Shown: positions 1-11,749, numbered from the stretch's first letter. The stretch is DNA of 46,553 nt from Paramacrobiotus metropolitanus (GCF_019649055.1 NW_026570552.1:1-46553), one strand, 5' to 3'. Notes: a model not told the origin generated them from the sequence alone. Numbers and translations: made by a program.

Positions 1-514
1 TTAACATTTTCCAAAAAGAAAACAGGACTATGCTGACAGATGATAAATTTGTAACGAAGAACAGCGCGTAATGCGCAGCCCAGACTGTCCAGTTAGCCCG
101 GTGTGTCCATGATCAGCAACAACGAGCAAAACTCATCAAAACGTTTTGTTTTGGTTTGGCTTGGGTCAACGACCACTCTGGTTCGCTTGGCAAACGCAGT
201 TTATGGGAAATCTATCACACTGTGTGAATAAATGCGTTCCCTCTTCCCAGTGACTTCCGCAACTTATTAACAATACTCAAGCAAACTGTTAAATTAAAAG
301 TAAAGGTACGTAGGTTATGATTCGTTATATCGTAAGACCTTGTTTATAATAATTATTTTTATTTATGTATACAATAAGCATAAAGGGAAAAGTCATCCCA
401 TAATTAGAAAACGTTCAGATAGAACATAAATTAGGGTAATTAACCACGTAATTCATAATGTTTTTAACATACAAAATAGGTAATCGTATTGCAATAACAA
501 TATCGGTCAGCGAC
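1..514. other. 3' flank of the secreted MNNL-like gene, no gene seen
   Basis: AT-rich sequence with no coding signal that I recognise. A TTTATT at 358-363 reads AATAAA on the minus strand and is the best poly(A) signal candidate for the minus-strand gene ending at 515, about 150 nt past its stop. Confidence 0.4.
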
Positions 515-1978
515 TCAGCGTTTGGTCTTTGGCGTCAGTGCGATCCTCCAGCGGAATTTAATACTGAAAATACGGTCAACCATTACAGCTACAAAACGGC
601 ATCTTATGTCACAACAAATACTCTCATGCACATAACTGCAGCATGTACTTACTTACGATTAATGAAAATAATAAGAATAGTTTATTACTACTCATATCGA
701 AAAACATTAGCCATCAAGTGGGCGTGATATTATTGATACGCTTAAAGGAAGCGATATTCACCTGATTTTATCGGGCTGATTAATTCCCTGACACGTTACA
801 ACATCCGACCACTGATCGGAAACCGAGGATGCAGAGAAACTGATCTTGCATTCGAAATTATCGATGGGATCAAAATGATTGGTGTGGTCGTAATCCTGGA
901 CCTTTACCCGCACCGTCGCCGTCTCCAAAATAAATATTCTATATATTATATGAATTCCAGGGGGTCAACAGTAATTGTGGTAATGTACAAAAAAACCACG
1001 TAATACCATTGGCAAAGATGCTCTAACTTCCTAGTTACCGAATTATTTTCAGATCAATGCCAATAAGTATCTGTATCTTCTGACGCCCTTTTAACTTTTA
1101 AGTTTTACGCATCAATATCAGAATAACCTGACTGAAACATTATTTAATTAACGAGTAATAATAACGTAATACTAACAAAAACAGCAACACAACATTATTA
1201 TTATGTAATAATAACATAGGAAAATATAAGTCGTAAAACTAAACGCCCATATGGCGAACCGCTCCGGTAAACCATCGCAATGTGCTAAATTCAGAGAAAT
1301 TTAAGCGAAGCGGCCTAAATACATAAGTGGTACTAACAGTAAATAGACAGTAAATTGTATAAGTTTATTTTAACGTACAACATACGAAGGGATAATTATC
1401 ATGCTATTATTATCTCACGATTCTCACTTGTCAGTAAGAATATGCTTAAATTTCAAACAAAACAATTAATATCAATTTTGACGAACCTGCGTGCCGTTTG
1501 CCGGGACGGAAATATCCCTACGAACTGTTTCATCTAAGTCAACGATATTCGTGTCCCACACACTCCGGATCTTTTGAAAGTTGTGTGAATCCTGTTCAAA
1601 ATCAAGTCGGCGAGCGTCGGGATTTTCTCTGCAATCATCACATGTTAAATTGTTTATTAATATTCATAATCGGTGACATAATATCTGTATTGAAACTTAA
1701 TGCAAAAAACGATTGAAAAATTAGCGGGAAATCATCCGGAAATTCGTATCATGCTTTATACAAAAGCAGGCATACAGATCTACGTAAGCGAAGATAGTGG
1801 GGTCGCATGGTGTCATGAAATCGCAGCGTTTCCGGTTGTACAGAATACCGTCCGGATTGCTGAACTGCACCAGCTTCACTTCGATACGCAGTTTCGTCGC
1901 GGCGTCGTCAGACTCCGCACACACCTGCAATAAATAATACCAATATACGAGTATTATTGCTTGAAGAAATGATTTCAA
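515..1978 (-). CDS. Small secreted protein with a Notch-ligand N-terminal (MNNL)-like domain
   Basis: Four exons join in frame to 184 aa: 1978-1776, 1628-1487, 922-762 and 563-515, with GT-AG introns. The first ~23 residues form a signal peptide (MKSFLQ, hydrophobic run, VCAES). Exon 1 then reads LRIEVKLVQFSNPDG followed by a Cys-rich stretch (KRCDF, TPCDP), the pattern of the MNNL domain of Delta/Jagged ligands (sheet, FxNPxG, paired cysteines). Exon 3 has VRVKVQDYDH and FDPIDNFEC. Exon 4 ends FRWRIALTPKTKR-stop. There is no DSL domain, EGF repeat or transmembrane segment, so this is a short secreted protein, not a full Notch ligand. Exons 1 and 2 meet as YVDL-ENPDA across a split Leu codon. 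The splice model is by eye. A role in Notch signalling is inference; it could belong to an invertebrate secreted family that only shares the fold. Confidence 0.55.
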
Positions 1979-2833
1979 ACTGTTGAACCTTACTGGCTGC
2001 TACACTTCGAATAGCGCAGCGTATATTTATATGCCGCAGTTTGTAATCATTCAAATCCATGACAATATGCTATAGGCTGATAGTGTACAAGAGTGTAAAA
2101 GTACCGATATATTACCCGTAATGATAAGGAACACGTCAAAATGACCTCCAGAATCCATATGAACGTCCACATTCTCGCTCTATCCATAAGAAACCCTTTG
2201 TCAATGATAATCACGAATATTCCCCAAGGTTCCGCATTAAAACGTCGGTTCACTGGTGCCCATCAGGAACCTGCTCTGCACAAGTACACAGAAACATCAT
2301 CGCAATATGTTGCTTAAAACCGCGCGTATTGTACATATGCAGCTACAAAAAGGTGATGGGGCAATAATATTAATATGAGCAATTTCGCCGAAAAATAGAA
2401 GCATGCGTTTTCCTGCTTAATGTTTTTAAACTAAAATTATTAATGTCAGAATACTCATGGTTGTGTACTTGTGGTTGATTACAGTATGCAATACCAATAC
2501 AACACAGGCACCTGGGCGCTGTATATCCCTGGTGAAAATCTGTTTCTTATCGATGATGATCTAAACAGATTGACTTATCTTTTCAGTTAAAAATACAACT
2601 GGTATTGTCTCCAGCAATGAAATTTTATTTACCGGCTGTGCACATGAATATTCAGCAAAATTCATTAAAACAAGTGCCGCATTGTAGATTGTCTGTAATT
2701 GCACAATACCCATTAATCGTTCCACCGCGCAGATTCATGCAATTCAATAAATAAGACTAAAACAAATAACAATTCATTCCATCAACAAGATTAATCATAC
2801 CACTAACTTGCATCAGTTCAACCGATCACACAT
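1979..2833. other. Intergenic, tail-to-head gap between two minus-strand genes
   Basis: AT-rich; short ORFs on both strands lack recognisable motifs. It should hold the promoter of the secreted-protein gene (near 1979-2200) and the 3'UTR of ARMT1. A minus-strand AATAAA (plus-strand TTTATT at 2624-2629) is about 200 nt past the ARMT1 stop. Confidence 0.4.
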
Positions 2834-5572
2834 TCACGCCGGTTTCTGCCGGAAAAACTGCACCACCGCAAAATTCCCCGTCGTCATCCAGTTGTCATCC
2901 TGTGCCTGCATCTCCTCGGCGCGACCTTTGGGCAGTCCCACCACCGTGTCGCCCTTCAACGCCCGCAGTACACACCACGCCGCCGGCGCGAAACCCCGGA
3001 CACCGCGCTGCATGGGCGTCGCCGGTGGCCACTGGAGATCGCCGTCCAGCTTGCGATAATTCAGATCCCCTTTGAAGATAATCAACGACGCTGTAGCCAG
3101 ATCACGGTACAATTCCGGCGCACGCTGTGCCATATGGTCGAAATCCCACGGCAACGACCAGAAGCCGTCACTTTTCACGATAAACTGCCCGTTGTGCAGA
3201 TATTCCTCCCATTTGGCACTGATTTGGGGATTGTGCTGCTTGGCTAACTGGATGGCGTGGTAGAAATCGGATACTGTTGCGTCGGAGACGTAGCACGGTA
3301 ACTGCATGACGTGGTAATGGATTACGCTGGCTAATTTGGTCTCCAGTAAAAATGTCCCGAAGACCAGGTCGGTGATGAGCTCTAGGCCGGCGTTATCACA
3401 GACGATGTCGATCCGCATTGGCTGGGAAGACGCTCGGAGTTTAGATAGGTAATTCCAGATTTCATCGGTTTGGTCCATTACCAGTATTCGCTCTTTGGAT
3501 CTGACATCAGATTTCTTTTCTTTTGAGTTTTTGGCGTCTGTGTGGTGAGATGAATCGGAATCGCAGCATTTCTTGCCCACTGGATGGGATAGATCCCCTT
3601 CGTTGCCCCACAGCGATAGCTGAAAACACAATAAATATTCAATACTAGTTACTGCAGACACCTACTGAGTACTAGAAAAGTGATTTAAGCATGTTTCATA
3701 ACGACTCAAACAATTTTTAGCAAAAAACCATAATTTCCGTTTTCAAATGTCTGCGAAAGAAACCGCAGGAGCTGATTGAGTTCTTGTATCCTGCAACAAA
3801 CAATTACTGGAAAGGTGTTTGTTATCATTAAATTTACCTAGATAACTACATAAATATACCAAAAACATACGTTTCAAATGCGCAGACAAATTTCAGCAGC
3901 ATATTAGGCGAGCACATAAGAAATCTGACACCAGTGGATTGTTTAAACTTGATACACTGCACTACAATATTCATTTAAATTTTGAATCATTTTAAATAGT
4001 TTTACCTGCGCAATCTCATTGTTACCTGAATTGGCCATTGCCGAATAAATGCATATTCATTAACAAACTGCATATAAATTTCGTAGGACTGATAAACAGA
4101 TGAGAAAGCGCACAACGGAGAGATTTACAGATTTCGTTCTTCACCTTGAGAATTTCCTTAAATCTTCCTGCAACTGCGTCCGAGGAAGCGTCTCTGCCAA
4201 TGACATCCTTTAGCAAACAATCCAAAAACTTGAGAATTTTCCCAATATTTTCCTGATTATCCTCTATCGACTGAGCCTTCTCCCACTGAAAGGGATCCAT
4301 ATCGTGCAAATAGGTCCTACAAAGGCAAATACCAATTTTTATTCAGCCTTTTACAAACGTCATAAAAGTCATCACTCCGCATACGTTTGTTGAACGGAGT
4401 ACATAACGCGCCGATACAGATAGGCTTCCACAAACATCCACGGCGATTCGAACCATTTCGGCTGTTCGTCGGCATACAGCAGATTCTGAGCAGCAGGCGC
4501 GTGCAGGGCTTTATTCCATTCCGGAAGATCGGCGAAATAATTACGGTGGTCACCGGTTTCCGGTGGGATGGGGAAAGGCGTGATGAGTTTATTTGTCTGC
4601 ACTTCATTGCGCAGTTTGGATAAGGCTCCGACAATTTGCTTCAGCTCTTCTTCCCTTTCCTGAAATAAGAAACTAATTTAGGATAACCGACTTAACGCTA
4701 CCACAGCAGTGATAACTACTGACTATTGTACACAGAAAACACACTATTAAAATTAATAACATTTTTACAAAATTCTTTATGCTGCTAAATAAAATGGAAA
4801 AATATTTTCCAACAAAATGTATCCAAAAAACCCATAAAAAATCTGCAAAACCTAGCAAATGCTCACTGCTCAAGTGCTCAGCAGAAGTATGGTATCAAAA
4901 AATATTTTGCAGGTAAAAAATCACAGCGGTCAGAAAAAAGGATTGCTTGGAGGAAACCAACTGCTGCAAATTCTGTAATTACCTATTGCCAAACACAAAT
5001 GAAGCAGAAAATTAACAGTTGCTGAATTTCAATTTCAATGATAAAATCTTTGAAGCTACACGGAAAAAACGATCTAACAAAGCCTGAAAATTTAATTATT
5101 CATTATTCATCATTTTACAAATTTTATTGCTCAAAGGCAAAATCAAAAACAGTTAAAAACGCAAGAAATGCAATAATGCACACACATTTGCTGCGCATAC
5201 TGCAAGTCTGCAACGCTGCATTCGTACGTTTTGATGTGATGATTGCTCCTCTGACGACATCCTGCTAGTCCGTGGATCATGCAGATACGTCCTATAATTC
5301 CCGGAAGAAATCTCATCCTTATAGCGGCTGAGATGGTCGACAATCTTGGTCAGCGTAACGGGCAATCTGGTCTGTACTGATTTGTAGGCGTAGGAACTGC
5401 AAAATAATACAAAGTAGAATCCCAAAAAGTGCAACAACATTTTGAACGAGGTGTACAGATCCAAATCCTCCGCTAAACCGTATTCACAGGCGCACCTTTG
5501 GAAAGCTGCGGAGCGAGGCGGAGCGAGCGATTGGTCCTTTGGATTGGCGATCTGGGATTCTGCATCGGCCAT
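2834..5572 (-). CDS. ARMT1: Damage-control phosphatase ARMT1 (DUF89 family)
   Basis: A metal-dependent DUF89 phosphatase thought to remove damaged phosphometabolites such as fructose-1-phosphate; also described as a protein-glutamate O-methyltransferase. Five exons: 5572-5457, 5396 to about 5289 or 5228, 4659 (or 4654)-4385, 4316-4145 and 3619-2834. The last exon carries the DUF89 core: CDNAGLELITDL (DNxGxE), then FKGDLNYRKL and the C-terminal WMTTGNF. Middle exons give the helical N-terminal part (LPVTLTKIVDHLSRYKDE, LSKLRNEVQT, SPWMFVEAYLYRRV). The match to vertebrate ARMT1 is collinear throughout. The join of exons 2 and 3 is unsure: one model gives ~505 aa, another, closer to the vertebrate length, ~483 aa. 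A Met at 5662 is in frame upstream; I chose 5572 (MADAESQ) because the added stretch looks like UTR. The last exon has a Ser/Lys-rich insert after GNEGDLSHPVG not expected from vertebrate proteins. Confidence 0.9.
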
Positions 5573-6719
5573 TGCGCGCTCTCTCGAAGCAATAAAGAAT
5601 ACGAAGCTCACTGAAACTGGAATATGTTTTACTGCAGTTGCTGCTAGGCAGGAAACTTCCACTCAGACTCAGAATGTGCGTCTGTAAATAAAACTGATTC
5701 CTGATTTCCTGCAATGGAGCAAAACAGTGCAACATGAACTAACAAAGCACAACTTCTGGGCCTCTGGCATCCACAATCCCTTGTATGCACGTAACGACGA
5801 CATAGGGCGGTCGTGCGCTGCGCACTCGAGCAGGTAACGTCACTGTGCAGTGTGCACAAAGGTTTCACTTCCTTTTTTGGTTTTAAAACTCAACCGGCAA
5901 CAGGTTTTTTACAGGAAACAGCCGAGAAACGGACGACGGAGTATCTGCGCCAGCGGATCAGCATCGAAGGCTAACGCGGAAACGCTGCTTCTGTCATGGG
6001 AACAGCTCCAGCATCGGCTGATTTAGATTTTAGACGAATATTCTGCGTTCTGCCGCATATGTACTGTATCTGTATTCCCGTTGTCGACTGAGGCAGTGTA
6101 ATCGGTGAAAATCTACTTTCATAGATAACTTGTGAAGGTTTTTGTACCGCCATGACTTGTATATAAAAGCATTTCTATATGCTACAGATTCTTTATCCGC
6201 TTTTCCCGTTATTGTACTTGTACTTGCTCTTTAACGATAAATACAAAATCACCGTCTTTACGTAATTCCCTCAATTGTTGTGTACTGCGACATGTGGAGC
6301 TTTAGTAGCGTTCTGAAGTTTAACCAGCATCAGATGTACGATCGTACTAGTACAAATTAAAGGGATATGCAATACCCTGCATTATTTAGAGATACAGTAA
6401 TTTATTATTCCTTTTTAACTACATACAGATAGAACTATGAGGCCGGCGCCGGCATGAGCAGCACATTTGTGGCAATTTTTTGGATGTAAAATGCAGCAAA
6501 CAAAGACCAACTCCCATTTCTCGTTTAAAATACGTCAACAAACAAGATAATTGTTACAAAAACGCTAGAATATAGATATACAGTTCTGCATGAATTGCAT
6601 CCGTAAATAAAACGCCCAGAATGTGACCTTTGAGGCTTTGACATCGTCGTTCATGTCCGGTGATCCTGCTGCTGCAATGTAACTTGTTAATACGTTTTCG
6701 TATGAAAGGTTAATCTTTA
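5573..6719. other. Intergenic, upstream of ARMT1
   Basis: No gene recognised. The part next to 5573 should hold the ARMT1 5'UTR and promoter. A 60-codon minus ORF at 5971-6153 has no motif I know. A GC palindrome (GCCGGCGCCGGC) lies near 6443-6454. The stretch ends at the 9-bp target duplication of the TIR element that starts at 6720. Confidence 0.35.
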
Positions 6720-7544
6720 GGAAACCGTTATAGGCACCCCCTAAAACCCCCGTTTATTATGGGCACCCCGTTTTCGCACCCTGTTTATTATAGGCACCCA
6801 TTTTGAATTAAATAAATGTGAACGGAATATTATTCACATACTCCAAAAACTATTTTTATTGTTTCGAACAGTTCCTGTGACCGTACAAACTTCAAACTTA
6901 CTATGGACAAAAGGTCAACGTAATTGGGTTGTACATACCTTTACATATTACATATACATCACTGCATCAGTGATTCTGGTTCTCAATATTGGCAAATATT
7001 CCCAGGCTTTAAGAGATTTGGCCCGGTGCATGGTACCAGATTCGTGTACAAACATGCACAAAAACTTCCGCTTTCGCGCACTCCGAAACATTTCTTTGCT
7101 TTGTTTTATGACATTCTGTAGCCAAATGGTTTGTATACACTGGCGTAAAAACCATTTGTGCGCGCAACTTCCGATTCGGGAGTTATGGCTGCTCGAAAAT
7201 TCCAAAAAGTTTAAATACATTCAGATGTACCAAAACTCTCGTTAATAGTCGTTATTAATCAATCTCATTCGAATTTCGCAAGGAAACGCACAGAAGCATG
7301 AAGAGCAGTTTTAGACCGAACGTCCGCAACAGAGCGGAAAAAGTGGATCGTGGACCCGTGGTGGCCGCCAGAAAAAGTTATTGTACTACGTATTATCAGA
7401 ATAAAACTGCACTACTGTACAGTCTGAGAATACTGCATCTGTTATATATCGTATTAATTTAAAAAGGGTGCCTATAATAAACGGGGTGTGAAAAGGGGTG
7501 CCTATAATATACGGGGGTTTTAGGGGGTGCCTATAAGGGTACCC
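6720..7544. mobile_element. Non-autonomous TIR element with motif-array termini and a 9-bp target duplication
   Basis: An 825-bp element flanked by TAATCTTTA on both sides (6711-6719 and 7545-7553). Its ends are inverted repeats of about 85 nt (6720-6805 and 7463-7544), sharing TTATAGGCACCCCC near the tips. Each arm repeats a short unit, (T)TATAGGCACCC or GGGCACCCC, two to four times separated by ...CCCCCGTTTATTAT-type spacers, so the terminal repeat is itself a small tandem array. A 9-bp duplication fits the Mutator-like (MULE) superfamily. No transposase is inside; the interior instead holds a TTAA-bounded repeat of another family at 7009-7245. Confidence 0.75.
7009..7245 (+). repeat. Single-arm copy of the TTAA repeat family, nested
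   Basis: Starts TTAAGAGATTTGGCCCGGTG and ends at a second TTAA (7242-7245). It aligns along most of its length with one arm of the fold-back element at 9814-10500: GGCCCGG, CATGGTACCA, TTTCGCGCACTCC, TTATGACATTCTGTAGCCA, TTTGTGCGCGCAA, GTTTAAATACATTCAG. Short ORFs here are repeat shadows. Confidence 0.7.
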
Positions 7545-7600
7545 TAATCTTTATGGCGCTACTTTTCTACGTACTACGCTACTTTTTCTTTTTTATCTGC

Positions 7601-10600
7601 TTAGCCGTGGCCCGAGGTCCGTGTTTCCTCAACAGAGGCCAGCTCTCCCGATCCAGCCGGATTATACATGAAAGCGTGATTAGGTGACGTATTAGACGGT
7701 CTCGCCTGAAACCGCTTATAACGCTGCCCCAAACAAGCCCCCAAGCTGGAGCGACAAGCCTGCCGAAACCGTGCGGATAGGATTGAGTATAAAAAGGGAT
7801 TCACCTATAAAGGACAAAGTGAAGATAGATGCATGCAGTTTTCATTATGTACAGTAGTAATACATACGACCGCCCTGAAAGATGACGGAATGCGTGCCTG
7901 TACAGGAATATGGATGTATCAATAACTAACTAACAATCATTGATATGTAAAAATAATTTTATACGTTTACATTTATACACATACGTACTCTCCTCAAACA
8001 TTTTAGAGCAGTTTCGGAAACATATGCATATTTCGACGTTAATGTGTATTCGACTTTATGGAAACGAGAAAAACATCGATTGTCAAAGGCTTTTGGCAAA
8101 CGTAGCCCATGCTGCACCTACCGTAGCTGCACCGTAGTAAAACACACCTGTATAACGAAGAAAAATAATTTTTATGAGTTGTCAAAATAATATTTTGTAA
8201 ATCGATCATTAAAATTGACTTGCTATAGTAACTTGACTGACGCCGGCGTAAATCGTTATACCGCATAACTGACAGTAAATGTTGCGGTGTAACTCGCTTG
8301 TGTGTTATCATTAATGTAGAATTTCTCACGATTATGTAAAATGTGTTAAAAATTTTGTTGCTCATTACGCGAATAAAAAGTCATCGAGACAGTAAATGCG
8401 TAAGCTATGTATCTGTACAACAGAACATTAGCAGCATGCATGCACTAACAATGCTAATTACTTTATATGCACTAATTAATCGTAACAAGTACTCGTATGC
8501 TCATTTACCGGATATATAAAGCAACACGCGATTAACCGCTAAGCCGACGGAATTCCAATCTTTTTCGTAAACGGAATGAAGGCGCTGCATATTAAATAAG
8601 CGGAAAAAATTACGTTAGCTACAAATATTTTATAAGCTTTGTCAAATGTAATCAGCTTCGGAATCTCTAACTTACTTGTACATGGAATGGGGCATAACAA
8701 AGAAAAAAAGCAACCCCGATTGCCACTAAAAATAGATGAACAAAATAAAGGTCACCTGTCTTCTCGCTAGGGTCTACCAGTTTATAATTAATGCTCAACG
8801 TGCTGTAACAGAAGTATTAGTCCGAGTATAATGGCAGTCACAATACCTGGTCATTGTCGAAAGGATACATAATGCTATATTTGGTTCGAGCATGATTTTT
8901 TGTACGGTATGGTGGTTTACTTACATCTGCACGCAAACTTATTACACACTACACATGTCGTCATGCATACTTCTATGATATCTGTGTATGCCGTGACCTA
9001 CCCAACATCCTGAGTATAGCCTTATGTGCCTGTGTTTTTTCCGTATCCCCCGCCGCGTCGTCAGCGGGGCTTTGTTTTTTTGGTATAAGATTATGTGATA
9101 ATCGCCGTAAATGAACGGTGATAAGAATGTGTAGAACAATGATGATCAGCATCGGTGCGAAGAAGAAGAGAAAAGTGCTAATTTGCAATACTATTTCGGT
9201 TTGACCAGCCCGTGCGGTACAGATGGCTGATTCCGGTATCAGTGTTCCCGGCTGGAGGTGACTGGTCCAGTCAGCGTTTGTGGGATATGGGAACTCGTAA
9301 ACATAATGTGCGAGAGCCAACACCGCAGCAGCGCAAAACGCCACAATCCATATCATGATGACCGCCAGTGCGGCTCGCCAGGTTTTAGCTTGGAAGTGGA
9401 TACTTTCAAACGGGTGACAAATGGCAATGTATCTGTGCATAGAAAATCTGCTACACTAATCATTTCCAGTTTTATACAGCAGTAATTTTGCTTAGATGTG
9501 AATTTTCTTAGATCGCTCCTCGTATTATTTTACGAATATCAGACGGCGTTAGTTCATTAAATTTCACTCTGTGATCGAAAGGTCAGTTGGGGAGTGCACA
9601 TTCACAGTACGCACTGTCGCAGTTATAATCCCATGCATGGTTGTGACAAATATGGCATGCAGTGTGCGGTTCTCCGTCTCCCAGCCGACCTTTTATTCTG
9701 CCTTATACAACGTACTTAAAGGTGACTTGAATTTTTACTCGTTATGCACCGCTGTGGTTAAAACTTTATGGAACAGCATAATTTTTATAAAGGCATGACA
9801 GAGGGCAGCTTAAGGGAAGTGGCCCGGTACATGGTACCAAGTTCGTGCACATGCACGGAAACTTTCACTTTCGCACACTCCCAAACACATTTTTGTTTCG
9901 GTTTATGACATTCTGTAGCCAGATGATTTGTACACACTGGTGTGAAAACCGTTTGTGCGCGCAAAATCCGGTTCGGGAGATATGGCTGTAAGAAAACTCC
10001 CAGAAGTTTAAATGCATTCAGGTGTACCAAAAGTCTCATTCTGGACCGATCTCCTTCAAATTTTGCACGTAAATGCACATGACCATAAAGATCGTTTTTA
10101 CACTGATCCAGACTTCCACGATTTTTTTCAAATTTTAAAATGAATTTTAACATTTTTGAAATTCATTTTAAAATTTGAAAAACATGCTAGAACTGTGGAT
10201 CGGTGTAAAAACGTTCTTCGTGGTTATGTGCATTTACGTGCAAAATCTGAAAGAGATCGGTCCGAAATGAGACTTTTGGTACACCTGAATGCACCTTTTT
10301 GGTACACCTTTTTGGAATTTTCTAATACCCATAACTCGCGAACCGGATGTTGCGCGCGCAAACGGTTTTCAGGTCAGTGTATACAAATAATTTGGCTACA
10401 GAATGTCATAAAACAAGAGAAAAAAGGGTTTGAGAGTGCGCGAAAGTGAAGGATTCCGTGCATGTACACGAATTTGGTACCATGTACCGGGCCACTTCCC
10501 TTAATTATTACTGTATAATTACGAGATGTTAGCAAATGTCAACATGAGCAAAACTGATTACCTTTCAACCGCAAAAGCAAGAATCGTCAGGCAGCTCGAT

Positions 10601-11167
10601 ATTGTGGAGGCTTCGGTCAGCCAGGCCCGTGCTTGACAAACTTGCTCCGTAAAAGGATAAGGATATACTTCGAAAAGGTTCTACGTTAATACAATAACAA
10701 TTTTCGACCGCGTTAGCAACTCAGTACTCGCTAGCCTAATATCGGTAATCAATTAATGTAACAACTGAACGGTTTGTCAAAAATTCAAAGCCTTTACGCA
10801 CGTATATCTCAAACGGAAGTCCCAGGATCAGCAGCACCAAATCGGACACCGCCAAGTTGATTAAATAAATATTCACACCGACAGTGTACATGCGCGGATT
10901 GCGGTTAATAACCCAGATAGTCACGCTGTTGCCCACGATCCCGGTGAGTAAAATCAGGGTATCCACCGTACATAAGAATATTAGCAGCCAGTCGGGACTG
11001 ACACGTTGCGGTCCTAACAACTCCTGCTCGACATATTCCATGGTGTGCCGGTGGAATTCCTCCGCATTGTAACGGGCCAGTGAGGAATCATTATGACCAA
11101 CTATAGACAGGTTATGCTGTGCGTCTATACGTCCATATAAATCAAGCAAACTCGCGCTACTGTCCAT
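7601..11167 (-). CDS. Neuromedin-U/pyrokinin-type neuropeptide GPCR
   Basis: Seven exons give a complete 423-aa rhodopsin-class receptor: 11167-10802, 10680-10562, 9432-9002, 8725-8676, 8584-8509, 8147-8122 (26 nt) and 7804-7601; all junctions are GT-AG and keep frame. Exon 1: extracellular N-terminus with N-glycosylation sites (NLS, NDS), TM1 (GNSVTIWVI) and TM2 (NLAVSDLVLLILGLPFEIY). Exon 2: TM3 with disulfide Cys137, ending at E161-R162-Y163 (VERYIAICHPF). Exon 3: TM4, ECL2 Cys (SAICTA), TM5. Exon 4: TM6, reading FLCYAPFH. Exon 5: ECL3 and start of TM7. Exons 6-7: VFYYGAAT plus NPFLY and a 60-residue tail. LPFEIY, the HPF after ERY, and APFH are hallmarks of the NMU/pyrokinin/CAPA receptor group; the ligand cannot be deduced. 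Oddity: the TM6 CWxP tryptophan is Tyr316. The start at 11167 (MDSSAS) is preferred over in-frame 11305 because the extra 46 residues look like UTR. Confidence 0.88.
9814..10500. mobile_element. Fold-back TTAA-flanked element in a GPCR intron
   Basis: Two arms of about 330 nt in inverted orientation meet at an AT-rich centre near 10145-10165. The tips are mirror images (GGGAAGTGGCCCGGTACATG at the left; its complement ends at 10500) and each is bordered by TTAA (9810-9813 and 10501-10504). A TTAA target duplication is the signature of piggyBac-like transposition, so this is probably a piggyBac-type MITE; no transposase is present. It lies within the intron between GPCR exons 2 and 3 (9433-10561), so it would be transcribed as a very long hairpin. 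Confidence 0.8.
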
Positions 11168-11749
11168 TTTTTTCGCAGCTGTTTTGTTAATCGTGTTGGT
11201 ACGTTGTGGTACATATTGATGGTACCGAATACTAGATCTACGATGAGTAGACAGCAATTTAAAGTAAATGGAAATCCAGCCGCGCGAGGTTTTGATTATA
11301 ATCAAGCATATGCTCGCTGATTATCCTGAACACGCCTTATGTCGATCGTGGTTAACGATGTTGTTATGATAATGATGGTGTTAGATAACGTCTGAGAAGT
11401 ACCGTGACTACCGTCTTCAGCCGGAAGCGCTAGCATGGTTGTGTGCATGCTGTCTGAGTTTTGAATTTTGATACACAGTTGAAGGCGTGCTTATACGTCA
11501 ATCCAGACTGCTGATGCAATTATTGTATACGGGAAATCGGAATAATTGCAGTGAATGGGATTTTGGGAATCATCGGGAATAGGGAAAGCCCCAAGAAAAC
11601 AAAATCCCAGATCGCTTACTTACGCAGATCAGGCTCGTTAGATTAATTATGCCAAACACTGCAGACAATAGAATTGCAAGCTTAAGTGAAGGTGCGGCGA
11701 GATTTCCGACCGCGACACATTTGATTGCATCATTGCACTGTGAACAATC
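11168..11749. other. Intergenic, GPCR upstream region
   Basis: No gene seen. It should contain the GPCR 5'UTR and promoter (minus strand). Toward the right end it runs into the LINE fragment; small ORFs on both strands here are shadows. Confidence 0.35.

Noticed and set aside
4317-4384. A peptide DDFYDVCKRLNKN in the minus strand of ARMT1 looks like the vertebrate segment and suggests a frameshift.
   Set aside because: Treating 4317-4384 as a 68-nt GT-AG intron gives an uninterrupted, equally good match (VQQT-TYLHDMDPFQ), so the intronic resemblance is probably chance.
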